Below, piece by piece: positions 47,961 to 59,563 of a stretch of DNA of 64,000 nt. Each line of letters begins with the position of its first letter. Within the stretch, counting starts at the first letter, position 1. The notes below the pieces were generated by a model, which searched no databases, had not been told where the DNA came from, and saw only the letters and a program-made list of their open reading frames with translations. The DNA lies in contig NC_089430.1 of the NCBI RefSeq assembly GCF_026210795.1, positions 1,426,001 through 1,490,000 of the forward strand. The letters are read 5' to 3'. The translations under genes were made by a program, and so were the position numbers. Origin of the DNA: Rhizophagus irregularis. Lineage: Eukaryota; Glomeromycota; Glomeromycetes; Glomerales; Glomeraceae.

Positions 47961-48899
47961 TGAGAATGTGTTATAAATTTTTAAATACATGAAATATTTA
48001 TGTAATAATTGTCTATCATATCTAATCGTCATCCAGAATTTACTGTTCACGGAAATCACAGAAAATATTTTTAACCAATCACTTTAAATTTTTAACATTA
48101 AACATATAAAAAGACACTACAAACTTATTTATTTGTACTTTACTTGTTATTTATTGGATAGGAAAGTAGTTATAACATTTAACTAATTACATGTATCTTA
48201 ATTATTGGAGGAAACGTCCACTATGTGACACATTTTCATCCAATAATTGAGACACAAGTGATTTATTGACTGATATAGCTCCTATCTAATAAATATCTAA
48301 TAAATATATTATTGTTCTGCTCATGTTAACTGATGAAATAAACTTACTTTTATCTAGCTTTTATAGATAGGGTATATAGTAAAATCAGTATAGTACGATT
48401 TATCAAATTTAGTAAGTACATAGATGGGGGAGTAGCTATTTCGGTCACAGAACCGAATGATTGGAATGAAACCCGATATAGCGATATAGCCCCAAAGTGT
48501 GATTCTGGCGTAGCATCATAAATAAGCTTCATATTTAACTATCTATAAATTTCATTTTATGCTATTTTTAACAAATTTTTATTTACACCATTTTTTACTC
48601 CACCTCATTTTATCAATTACCATTTATTATTGTTATGTCTAATAAAAATATTGGTCTATGAAAATCTGCATAATCCTATTGGGCTGAACGATAAAAAGAT
48701 AATATAACGCGGGAAAAATTCTTACTGTAGCTTATACTTATTAATAATTCGATTCGAAGTAAGAAATGAGCGAGATAATGAATATTGAGTGAGATCCTGT
48801 AAGTAAAGTAGACAAAAATTAAGCATTTAATTTAATAAATTAATTTCCTTTAATGTTTCTTAATGAGAAGTTATAAAGAAATATTATGAAATCAAGTTT

Positions 48900-49090
48900 T
48901 CATGCCTATACGTTCAAATATTGTTAGAATTCTTTAATTGAATAGCTATTCAGAAAATGTTTGTCTCACGTATTGATTAGTCTAACCTGTTAATCAGATC
49001 ATTTACACCTTTTTAGAGTTAGACCTGCAATCAATTTCACAAAATTTGAATCTCGAAAAATAAGTATCTTATAAACAACTGAATTAGAAA
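48900..49090. repeat. Dispersed repeat copy 2
   Basis: Carries the same ordered blocks as 47655-47960 (TACGTTCAAATATTGTTAG, ACGTATTGATTAGTCTAACC, TTTGAATCTCGAAAAATAAG, AACAACTGAATTAGAA) with internal deletions. Confidence 0.6.
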
Positions 49091-49179
49091 AATTGTCAAT
49101 TTTTTTTTATTTATCGCTGTTTTCGAATCAGGTGCGTGATGATCAACAAATAAAAGTTCACACACTTATAAGATACAAG

Positions 49180-49392
49180 TAGTGCTTCGATCCGGATTGA
49201 TCCGTTGATTAGCATCACAACATTTTTCTATTATTTTTGTCAAACTATAATTTTTGTCAGATTTAAAAAATTATTCTTCTACAAATTTTATTAATTTTGG
49301 CCAAACTTATAGCTCCAACTCAAATAAACCGTTTCCAAACTGTAGTAAACCGCGGATTGATCCGTTAAAATCCCATCCGGATCGAAGCACTA
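49180..49392. mobile_element. Short hAT-type MITE, same family as 5767-6832
   Basis: 213 bp with ends TAGTGCTTCGATCCGGATTG and, on the other strand, TAGTGCTTCGATCCGGATGG, matching the termini of the element inside the Sel1 gene. Flanking 8-mers GATACAAG and GATAGTAG agree at 6 of 8 positions, consistent with a worn 8-bp duplication. The interior retains GATTGATCCG repeats and one TTTTGGCCAAA motif. Confidence 0.85.
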
Positions 49393-51076
49393 GATAGTAG
49401 ATACAAGCAATTTTTTTTGACTTTAGGATTTAAAAATTTAAATATTCAAACCAATAATCGCAAGTTTCACTAAATTATTTGTACAATTTCACGTATTTTG
49501 AACACAGCGATAATACACAAAATTTTCGTATGATTTTCATGATTTTGGTACATAACACAGCCATTGTGTTTCTATTTTGTAATATTTCATATGACTACAT
49601 ATCACTTTACTTTGTATTTGAATGACTAATAATATTACTAAACATTCTTATTTTAGGACAGCATTTATTAGTAATATAGGGAGGAATCGGTGCCGGAAGA
49701 TTAGTTAATGGTGAGAATCGGGAGTGGCTGAACTTGGACAAAGTTGTCCAATATCGTAATTTGAACGATTAATGATCATCCGGTAAGTTATTGGAGGGAT
49801 GAAAATATATCGAAAGTTGGATACTATCCTTTCTTTTTTTAATGCAGACTGCTAACTTTTTTTGAAATTAAATATAACAAGTGTACTAATTACATGTATA
49901 TAGTAAAGTTCAAATTAAATTTTTTCGTAATATGTAGAACCAATTGTATTACAAATATTTACTGCTAGTAAGTTTTTGTATGAAATTTTTATTTGTAAAA
50001 TCCATCAAAATATTTATCTATAGAGATATAAAAGGATGATATAGCTTGTATAACATATTACAAAAGTTGCCTTCGAACCTTTTAATTTTCGGTAATACAT
50101 AAAATTTCATCGGTAGTATAAGTTATGATTGTATAACACAATCATGTGATTTTATATAAAAAAATTTTTCTCAAAACCGATTACGTCATTAAATTTGTCG
50201 ACAGGCAAATATATCCATAAATTAAATTTCTAAGTAAATTTCAAACCTATTGAGTGTTGACTTTCAAACATCGTCTAAGCTCAATATACTTGTCGGAATT
50301 AATTACGGCATATGGAGTTTATACGTAATAATCCGTAATGCTTTAATTCAAATACCATAAATAGAAAGTTATGCGATACAAAAAAAGAAATTCATTTGAA
50401 TATTTATCAAAAAATCAACATTAACATTATAGATTTACAATTTATGGTATTATTAATATGTATTTATGAATAATATATGAATATTCAAAATGCCGAATTA
50501 ATGATTCAGTAATTCTGACGACACATATAAAGCTCAAACACCTCAATTGATAGGCCGACTGATCACTGATGACTGATGAGTGGTTCGATTGGTCAAAAAA
50601 TATCAGATTTTCAGAGTTTCAGAGGGTTTCCTAATTTTATGAAAAACAAGCAAGCTAAAAACCATCTTTTTTCTTTAATGATCTTCAATTAATAAAAAGC
50701 GCTCAATCATTATTTCAATTTATTTTATTCTTAGTATAACAAAGATGCAATATAGAAATTTACTTTTAATGCAAGAATCTTTTAAAATAAATAATAGAGA
50801 ATTTGATACAAATATGCATTGCATTTTAACCTTTAATCAAATTATTATTATAATAAAAAATTCATTGCTTAAAAACTATGCGATAAAATAAAAGAACTGA
50901 TGTAAAAAATAACAATATATTTATATCCATCAAAATTTCTTACGAAACTAAAAAAAAAAATTAGTGAAACATACTTTAAAAATTGATGTTAAACTATAAC
51001 GTATAAGTATACCAATATTTCTTAAAGAATATAATATCTAGTTTAATAAATACTACAGCTTTATCTTATGATTCGG
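49393..51076. other. Intergenic, nothing recognised
   Basis: AT-rich sequence without convincing frames or repeats. Confidence 0.5.
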
Positions 51077-51586
51077 GATTAGCCTTGATTATTTTGATGT
51101 AATTGAACTCCATTATAACCTGAGATATCTTCACTACTGTTTAAAGGAATTAAAGATGCATCACAAGCATTATTATCTGAGTATTCTTGGAAGGTGGGTT
51201 GAATATTTATAGTATCGAAATATTGGTTGTGGGATGGTATTTTGTTGGTAATCAACAGGTTGTTAAATAGAAGGAATTGAAGATACATCGTGAGCACTAT
51301 TATCAGAATATTCTTTAATAACTAACAGATTGTTGAAAAATTTGTTGTCGAATTAAATGTTGCACATGATTATAATGATAAGGAAGCCGATGACCAGGAA
51401 TTTGAGATAAATCAATTCTATTATTCACGAACTCCATTGAATTTAATTCGGTATAAGTAACGTGATTAATACGCGTATCATTTGGTAAAAGATAAAACTC
51501 AAATATAGTATTAGTATTATTACGAAGTTATTTTCAGTTTGATGACTTTGATCCATTGGTAAATTAGAATAATCTTGTGAATTCAT
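51077..51586 (-). pseudogene. Decayed Asn/Gln-rich protein of unknown function
   Basis: Minus-strand reading begins MNSQDYSNLPMDQSHQTENN at 51586. After a one-base shift it continues NTIFEFYLLPNDTRINHV, TYTELNSMEFVNNRIDLSQI and PGHRLPYHYNHVQHLIRQQ. After a TAA it resumes with NSAHDVSSIPSI and finally DNNACDASLIPLNSSEDIS. The repeated DNxAxDxSxIP motif occurs twice, suggesting an internally repeated low-complexity tail such as those of transcription factors. Stops and frameshifts mark decay. Family not recognised. Confidence 0.4.
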
Positions 51587-53080
51587 GTTTCTAATAATTT
51601 TTAAATTAAGAAAAGTTAAATAAATATATTTTTTTTAAAATAAAGAGTAACCATATATTTATATATTTTTCTTTATATCTATGAGATTCTAAAAAACTGT
51701 TATAAATTGTGCAACAGCGAAGTCTTGTGCGCAGTCTTGTGTATCAGATTTTTCCCCCCGATTCCATATTCATCTTAGTTCGACGATCAAAATCTATATA
51801 AAGTAAAACGAGATTATCTCCATGCTAGTGACGTTTGATATAAGTAATACCAAGGAAACAAAATGATGATCATTGATTATTGAGACAACGTTCTTACGTT
51901 AAACCGTTATATCGTTGTACATCGCTAATACCACTAAAATAATCACAAATGTATAATCAAAAAATTAATTCGAAAAAAACAATGAATTCAGGTAATAATA
52001 TTACGCAAGATTATTCTAATTATCATAACTTCATAAATAATAATTATGAAACCTCTAAGTACACTTGTCTAATTGTCATACTAATGCATAACATAAATAA
52101 TATGCAGTAACACACTGATATTTTTTTACTGTATTATTGCGTAAAATATCTTTGATATTTTTGACGCAAAAAAAGGCATGCTCATTATTGATTGTTATAC
52201 TTAAGCACAATGAACATCACTACTTGATCAAATTGAAGGAGTTGCTTGAGAACGGCCTAAATATATGATTCAAATATTATGTTGTTCTTTTAAATCTGCT
52301 TAAGAATGTTCAATAAGTTCAATATAAAGTAAAAGTAGAACATGCATTATTCGCCTAACCTAATTCTGCTGAATTTTGGTATAATTTTGAACTATATGAA
52401 ATATGTAAAAATACCGGTCTGAATTAAAATATGAATACAGAATAAACCACAGTTTAATATCTTTTTATTTTATCACCTTGCTTAAAAAGATAGTTTGTTG
52501 AAATAAGATCATCCATAAAACTTTTAGTTTATATAATTAGTATGCTTTTGGTTATAAAACTTTTTTTTTTAAACAAAAAAAAAATTCAGTGAATTTCAAT
52601 ATGAGAAGGCTCACGTGTCGCGACACTTATACGTTGTAGCCCAAAGCCCGTGATGAATCACGTTGCCACCTTAGGCTTAACAAGCTTAATATAACTAAAT
52701 ATATCAAAAAATAATTTCCCAAATTTCGTATTCTGATTTTCACAAACTCAAAATTTACCCTATTAATAATAATCCAAAAATACTTTCTCCAAGAAACAAT
52801 TTACCCTTTTTTCACTTTTCAACTCAAAATTTTAGTTTTTCAAAATTTTATGCTAATTTACATTTTTCGAATTTTTCCTTCTTTTGGAACTTCTCCTAAA
52901 ATATAAGTGCTCCGATTTTTTCCTTTCCAAAATCTAATTATAGATCGTCACTCGAATCACATGTTCTCTAGTTTAACGTCATCTCGGACGTTTGTTGCGT
53001 CATACAATTTTAAATTTATACACTAATTCTAAATATAATACTGCGCCTCATAATTAATAAATTCACTAGGTAATTTACGG
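51587..53080. other. Intergenic, no gene
   Basis: AT-rich, with unremarkable short frames. A pyrimidine-rich stretch at 52730-52900 has no associated gene. Confidence 0.5.
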
Positions 53081-53266
53081 ATGCCGTAATTTATAATGGT
53101 GTAGTTAGCCGAAAAATAATTAGCCGCAACGTGATCCGGACCCTGCTCAGGCGTAGATTGTCGTGGAATTCCAGGGATTTTCTGCGATTAAACCGGGTCC
53201 GGATGATCGGCAATCAGGAATTCGGCTCCGGTTTTCGGCTAACTACACCATTATAAATTAAGGCAT
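53081..53266. mobile_element. MITE with about 34-bp inverted repeats (TGGTGTAGTTAGCCGAAAA)
   Basis: 186 bp. Left AATTTATAATGGTGTAGTTA continues into GCCGAAAA and is perfectly complemented at 53232-53259. With one mismatch the pairing extends outward to ATGCC and GGCAT. If the element proper starts at TGGTGTAG, the flanking TTATAA on both sides could be a palindromic target duplication. The interior is G+C-rich for this genome (CCGGACCC, CCGGGTCCGG inverted around 53138-53202). It ends about 160 bp before the half-kinase array. Confidence 0.8.
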
Positions 53267-53429
53267 TATAACTTCATATTCCATTTATAAAAATCGTGAT
53301 CGACCAACAAGTTACTTTTAAACCGAGAAATGTTTTTCTACACGTACACCGTTATACAAAATCGATTTTGAAAAAGGATTTACATTTTGGCGTTTTTTTT
53401 CCTGCTTTCGTAAAATTAAACTTTGAAAA

Positions 53430-53779
53430 ATGTCATCTCACGAACGATGTGAAAAATGTGGTGAACAATATACAGATATATATAATAAATGGTGTAAGCC
53501 ATGCCAAATAAATATTTTAAATAAACATTTAATAAGTTGGAACAGCGGAAATGAAAAAATTGACAATTTAATAAAAGAAATGCAATTAAAAATTGATTAT
53601 GATATTGGTATAGTATTTGAATGGATACCATACAATCAATTTATATTTAGCAATATGGAAAGATGGTCCATTAAGTTACAATAACAATAAAAATGAATAT
53701 ATAAGAAATCAGAATAAAAAAGTCTTTTTGAAACACTTGTTTAATTCAAACAATTCCATTAATGAATTTTTATTTAAGG
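53430..53779 (+). pseudogene. First unit of the half-kinase exon array, frameshifted
   Basis: Starts MSSHERCEKCGEQYTD and has the finger (CEKC, WCKPC), the segment SWNSGNEKIDNLIKEMQ and EWIPYNQF. Compared with the next unit, about 41 bases covering the Gly loop are deleted after NQF, shifting the frame. The continuation (LAIWKDGPLSYNNN, NSINEFLFK) is recovered in another frame up to a GTATGG donor at 53780. It would have been the true first exon of the array gene, so its loss makes the whole assembly doubtful unless a later start is used. Confidence 0.75.
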
Positions 53780-53856
53780 TATGGAGTCTCTTTATTAGTT
53801 TATTTAAATGATGTAAATGCTTTATAATATAAGAATTTTTTTTTTATACCTAATAG

Positions 53857-55413
53857 GATAAAATAGAAAAATGTTATTATAAAAAGAAAATATATGGAAT
53901 ATCTCAAAGTTCAAATACAAAAGATTATGTTATGGTTATCTTGGATGGATTTTATTGTGAAAAATGTGGCAAAAAATATAAAAATGAACGCTATAAGTGG
54001 TGTAAAACATGTCAAATAAATGATTTAAATAATAATTTTGCAGATTGGTCCAGTGGAAATGAAAAGATTGATAATTTAATTCAAGAGATGAGATCAAAAA
54101 TTAATAGCCCGTGGGATAATATATTTGAATGGATACCTTATAATCAATTTAAGGATATTAAAGAAATTGACAAAGAAGGTTTTGCTTCAATATATAAAGC
54201 AATATGGAAGGATGGTCCATTAAAGTATAATAATAATATAAATAAATATACAAAAATCCAGCAAAATAAACATGTTACTTTAAAATGTTTGATTAATCTA
54301 CAAAATGTTAATAATGAATTTTTAAACAAGGTATGAAATTTCCTTAAATATTTATGATGCATTGTCAGTATAATAATTTTTTTTTTTATTAACAGGTTAA
54401 AATACATTCAGTCAGTATTTCTAATTATAATAATTGTATATATGGAATAACCAAAAATCCAAATACAAAAAATTACATTATAGTTCTTTCAAACAGATAT
54501 TGTGAAAATTGTGATGAAAAATATACAAATTTATATAAATGGTGTCGACCGTGTCAAATAATTGACTTAAAAAATGATTTTATGAATCGGACTAGTGGAA
54601 ATAAAAAAATTGACAAGTTAATTCAAGAAATGCAATTAAAAATTTATTCTTACAAAGATATTATAATTGAATGGATACCATACAATCTGCTTAACATCAT
54701 TAAAGAAATAAACAAAGGAGGGTTTATTGCGTATATAGCTTTATGGGTTGATGGTCCGTCAAATTATAATTTGTATAAAGAGAGATATGTAAGAGATCAG
54801 CAGAATAAACGGGTTGCTTTAAGATATTTATGTGATTCGCACAATGATAATACCGATGAATTCCTAGTAAATGAGGTATGAAAATTTCTATCTAGAATAA
54901 AAAATATATATTTTTGATATAATAATTTTTTACACTTAATAGGTTAAAGAATGTTCAATTAATGCTCCAGGTGGTAATAATGGTTTTCCAATATATGGAA
55001 TATCTCAAGATCCAGATACAAAAGATTATATTATGGTTCTTTGTAATGAATATTATTGTGAAGAATGTGGTGAAAAATATACAGATATTCTTAATAAATG
55101 GTGTAAGCCATGTCAAATAAACTATTTGAAACCATCTACAACTAGTAAAATTGAAATAATTGATTATTTGATTCAAATAATGCAGCTAAAAATTGCTTCT
55201 TGTAATGATATAGTATTTGAATGGATAACATACAATCAATTTAATCAAATAAAAGAAGTAAGCAAAGGTAATTTTTCTGTAGCAATATGGAAGACTGGTC
55301 AATTAAATTATGATAAATATTTGTCAAAATACAGAAGAAATCAGAAGAATGAAAATATTATATTAAAGTATTTACACAACACACAAAATATCGTTAGTGG
55401 ATTTCTAAATGAG
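53857..55413 (+). CDS. Tandem half-kinase exons (units 2-4): hinge strand, Cys finger, kinase N-lobe
   Basis: Exons 53857-54330, 54396-54875 and 54943-55413 are each open, begin and end in phase 0, and are separated by 65-67-bp introns with GTATGA and AG ends. Each encodes about 158 aa in the same order. First comes the kinase beta4-beta5 strand (IYGISQxPxTKDYxMVL), then the finger (YCEKCG, KWCKPCQ), then SGNxKIDNLIQEM, EWIPYNQF, and an N-lobe whose Gly loop is degraded (IDKEGFASIY, INKGGFIAY, VSKGNFSV). The ATP lysine is K, R and K in turn (TLKCL, ALRYL, ILKYL). No C-lobe is present. The period is about 545 bp, so duplication joined the middle of exon 2 to the finger of the next copy. They may splice into the downstream kinase as one modular protein, or be relics. 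Confidence 0.6.
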
Positions 55414-55484
55414 GTATAAATTTTTTTTTTGTTAGTTAATTGTCTCAGTTTTTTTTTAATGTAACAATTTTTTATATCTATTAG

Positions 55485-57083
55485 GCTAAAGCATATTCAA
55501 TTGAAAGAAAAGATGATTATATTAATATATATGGTATAACTCAAAATCCGGATTCAAAAGATTATATTATGGTCATTTCAGATGGATATTGTGAAAGATG
55601 TTATGAAAAATATACAGATTTGCTTAACAAATGGTGTAAACCATGTCAAATAAATTATTTTAAAGAAAATTTTACAAACTGGACTAGTGGAAATAAAAAA
55701 ATTGATAATTTAATTCAAGAAATGCAATTAAAAATTGATCGTTGTGGCAGTTTAATATTTGAATGGATACCATATGATCAGTTTAATTATATTAAAGAAG
55801 TAGGTATAGGTGGTTTTGCTAAAGTATATTCAGCAGTATGGGTAAATGATCAGTTACGTTACAATTGTCTTGAAAAAAGGTATGCAAGATATGGCCAGAA
55901 TAGAGAGGTTGCACTAAAATGTTTATATAATTCAGAGAATATCACTGATGAATTTTTAAATGAGGTATGAAATTTCTTAATTTTATACTTTTTATACTTT
56001 TTTTTTATAATACATAATAATATATTTTTAAATAGATTAAAGCATATTCAATGAATATCTTTGGGAATATTCTTCCAATATATGGAATATCTCAAAATCC
56101 AGATACAAAAGATTATATTATGGTTCTTGGTTATGCAAAGGGTGGAAATTTTAATTATTGGGTAAATAACAATAATAACAATTTTAATTGGCTAAATAAA
56201 ATGAAGATACTATGTAATATTATCAAAGGACTCAAGGAAATTCACCAAAATCAAATGGTTCATCGTGATTTTCATACAGGAAATATATTATTTCAATCTA
56301 AAACTTTAAATTATACATATATTTCAGATATGGGATTGTGTGGAAGAGCTGATGATGTTAATAATCACAATAATATTTATGGAGTTATGCCTTATGTAGC
56401 ACCCGAAGTATTAAAAGGAAAACCATATACTCAAGCAGCAGATATATATAGTTTTGGTATGATTATGTATTTTGTTGCAACTGGGAAACAACCTTTTGCT
56501 AATAGTAAGCATGACCACTATCTAGCATTGAATATATGTAAAGGAGGCAGACCTGAATTAAATGAGCCAGAAGCACCTGAATGTTATATTGATTTGATGA
56601 AAAAGTGTTTGGATTCAAATCCAGACAATAGACTAAAAGCAGCCGAAATAGAAGAATTGCTCAAATTATATTATTATTCGTATAAATATGATGAAGTTTA
56701 CGATGAATTTTACAAAAAATCACCAGCAGGATCAAGCTTTAAAATTTGTATGAAAATTGAAAAGGAACAGAAATATTATGAAATTGAAAGGCAATTCAAA
56801 ATATCAGAAGAATATAGAAAAGTGAACCAGCATTTGTTCATTAACAATCTTACTACTCATCTACAAGCTATTTATACATCCCGATTACTTAATCCTTTTG
56901 TAGAGGAATTCCTTAAAGATGGTAATAATTTTGTAACTTAAGCAATATTTTTTTTAAATTTATTATAATATTTTAATTAATATTTTTTAATTTTTAACAG
57001 ATATCAATAAATATAAAATTACTGACGATATGAGTGTTGATTTTTGTTCATTGATCGAAGAATCAAGTGATCAGAATGATTAG
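55485..57083 (+). CDS. Cys-finger protein kinase at the 3' end of the array
   Basis: Exons 55485-55964, 56036-56921 and 57001-57083 join in phase. If translation starts at the ATG at 55569 (MVISDGYCERCYEKYTDLL) the product is 454 aa, close to the 449 aa of the kinase at 24229. The finger is CERC/WCKPC. WTSGNKKIDNLIQEMQ and EWIPYDQF lead into the kinase: Gly loop VGIGGFAKVY, ATP lysine in VALKCL, HRDFHTGN, SDMGLC in place of DFG, VAPEVL, SFGMIMYF. The tail is charged and holds LQAIYTSRLL. The last exon (GTAATA donor, TTTAACAG acceptor) encodes DINKYKITDDMSVDF, SLIEESSDQND and a stop; if that intron is retained the protein ends 6 codons later at 56941. Upstream array exons may be spliced onto it. 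Confidence 0.85.
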
Positions 57084-59146
57084 TTTTAAAGGCAATTATT
57101 TTTGTTTTAAATGAAACATTAGGCATATTTTAATATATGAATTATTTAAATAAATTGTTTAACATTTTTCAATTTTTTTTTATAAAAAAGGTTTCGTGAT
57201 ATTAAGTATTTAAAAATATGTGTATATATTTACTTTTTTAATCGAATTATTTATGACATTAAAATGTAAGTTTTTAGTTTGTAATTTAAATAACTTATAT
57301 TAGCATGAAATTTTTGTATTATTATCCAATATATATACAATAAATTTTATAATCTTAAAGGATTTTTGCGTTAATTCCATGTTATTAATAAAATTTAAAT
57401 TATATGAATTTTTTAATAAAAGAAAATCGGTAAATAATATCATTTTCTAATTAATATATTAATTAGTTTAATATTTTACATACATTATATGCATTAAATT
57501 TATTAAATCAGATAATTCAAAGTAATGTTCAGTTTGGTCAGTTTAACTGGAACTAAATGATGAAATAGTTTTAACATTTGGCATTTTAGTTTCAGCTGGC
57601 TGTTGCAATCGTTATATACGTGTGCATAGTGTGCATAAAAAGTCACTTTTTCTTTATCAAACATTTATTAATTTACATACAGACTGTATATTTAAAAAAG
57701 ACAAAGTTATGTAAACATGGATAACATATTTATCTTCTAAAAAATTATAATCCATCCATTGGGTCAGTTCGTACAAATTCAATTATCTTTGCTGGCTTTC
57801 TTATAAAAGTCTACTAATTTCTGAAAAAATATTATTTAGCTTTAAATCTCGTAGATTGAATTAATAATTTAATTATAGAATGTAATATTGATCAAAGGTT
57901 TTATGTATTACTTATGATAGAATAAAGATAAAACATTTAACTCACCGATTTCACATTACATTTTTTGCGGATTCATTATAATGTAATGAATTAGCATAGA
58001 TGGAAAACATAAGTACAAACTACGCACAATTATTAATATATCAATATAATCAATGAAACTATGAGATTTAACATTAAAACTACTTCGCTAGTGCACATCA
58101 TTTCGTGTTACAACTTTCATCAAAATTTTGATTTATGGCTGAAAATCAGTCACAAGGTATATCATGAGGTTCGTTATATTAGGAATGGAAAAATTTCCAG
58201 TGCGTGATCAAATTCCAATTTCTTCCTAAGTTAACTTTTACAAAAATTAAAACAAGTTAAAAAAACCCTCCTTTTTAGAAAGCATAGCAAATAATAAATC
58301 TTTAGAATACATTATTATTTTTATTTTTGAATTTAATATGCAAGAATTTAGTAACAATGAAAAAAATGTTAAATTATTTTATAATTTTTTTATTGTTAAG
58401 TTACCAGGTAAAATGAAATAATGATATAAAATATAAACTAACAAAAAAATTAGTCATTTGTTTTCATTCTATTATATTAACCGCAGTCACTGTACTTAAT
58501 CGTATTGCATTTCATATTGTGTCCCCAAAACTTTGCATGAAAATTTATTTATTTATTTATTTTATGTGAAGCTGGAAAGAGTATCAAAGAGTACATATAA
58601 CCTCCGAAGAGGTGTTCATCCTACATTTAATCTATCATCCATTACTAGCTATACCACTAGAACGGACCCTAACTTCTATATATATAGACTGAACCTAAAC
58701 CATGACCGATAAAGGAACAGGTAGCCAAAATAAAAATCAATTAACCAACGCGCGTTAATCCGTATTATCCTTTCAACCAATGGAATGGATGCCGCCTGTC
58801 AATACTGTAAGAGGCGGAATGATTTACACTATTTTAAGTTGTTAAGAGAAAAATAAATGAACAAAAGAGAAAACTAACGCTAAATAGCGTATAACAAATG
58901 AGAAACCTATACTATATAATAAAATCTAAAAATTTAAAATGAATTTCAATGCCGAATGGCGTATACAAAAAGAAAATATAAAACATAATAGTTATATATA
59001 AAAAAATAATAGTGAATCCTAAAAATGTGCTAATTAGCACTACTAGATAAATTCTCATCCGAACTCTTCGTAATGGTTGAATAACAAACTTTCTTATCCA
59101 TATGAGATCTATAATACGAATCTAAATTGCCATTATCATTGGCACA
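57084..59146. other. 2-kb intergenic region, no gene
   Basis: AT-rich sequence, slightly richer in G+C at 58600-58820. No open frame with recognisable content and no obvious repeat. Confidence 0.55.
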
Positions 59147-59542
59147 TCATTTAAGCGGTCTACTACCTGGATTTTTAGCAAAGGGCCTGTATCGCCCCTC
59201 TTCTTCCATACTAACGACCATAGCGGACTCATAATTTCTGTATTCCCAACGCAAATCTTCGACCACTTGATCATCGGGTACGATCTTTGTTTCACATTTT
59301 TTCTTCTTCTTTTTCTTTTCCTTCGTCTCATTAACGATAGGTGGTGGTTTCAAAGACTTAAGCAATATTTCACGTTTTTTCGATTCATATGCATGATAAG
59401 CATCTGAAAATGTCATAATTACAGAAAAAGTATCTTCATAGTAAATGCCACGTTTGAGATCAGTTTCCCACGTAATTGCAGCTTGCTGTTTCCGTATTTC
59501 TTCACGGTTAAAGGATTCATATTCTTTATATAATTCTTCCAT
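59147..59542 (-). CDS. Hypothetical charged protein, uncertain
   Basis: 131-aa frame on the minus strand, starting MEELYKEYESFNREEIRKQQ. It is rich in Glu, Lys and Tyr with a poly-Lys run (ETKEKKKKKKKCETK) and ends AKNPGSRPLK. It starts 21 bp after the stop of the decayed ORF upstream, so it may be the 3' part of the same element or locus. Composition looks coding, but no domain is recognised. It could be the gag-like or accessory part of a transposon. Confidence 0.4.
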   Translation of the reverse strand: MEELYKEYESFNREEIRKQQAAITWETDLKRGIYYEDTFSVIMTFSDAYHAYESKKREILLKSLKPPPIVNETKEKKKKKKKCETKIVPDDQVVEDLRWEYRNYESAMVVSMEEEGRYRPFAKNPGSRPLK

Positions 59543-59563
59543 ATAACGTAACTAAGATTCACT

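Larger units (their letters stand above)
46803..49179. other. Intergenic with dispersed repeat copies, no gene
   Basis: AT-rich, low coding potential. It contains two copies of a dispersed repeat (about 47655-47960 and 48900-49090). A hairpin at about 48195-48255 pairs TCTTAATTATTGGA with TCCAATAATTGAGA. Confidence 0.5.

Noticed and set aside
48195-48255. Inverted repeat TCTTAATTATTGGA / TCCAATAATTGAGA as a possible tiny MITE
   Set aside because: Arms are short and imperfect and no target duplication is visible; could be chance in AT-rich DNA.
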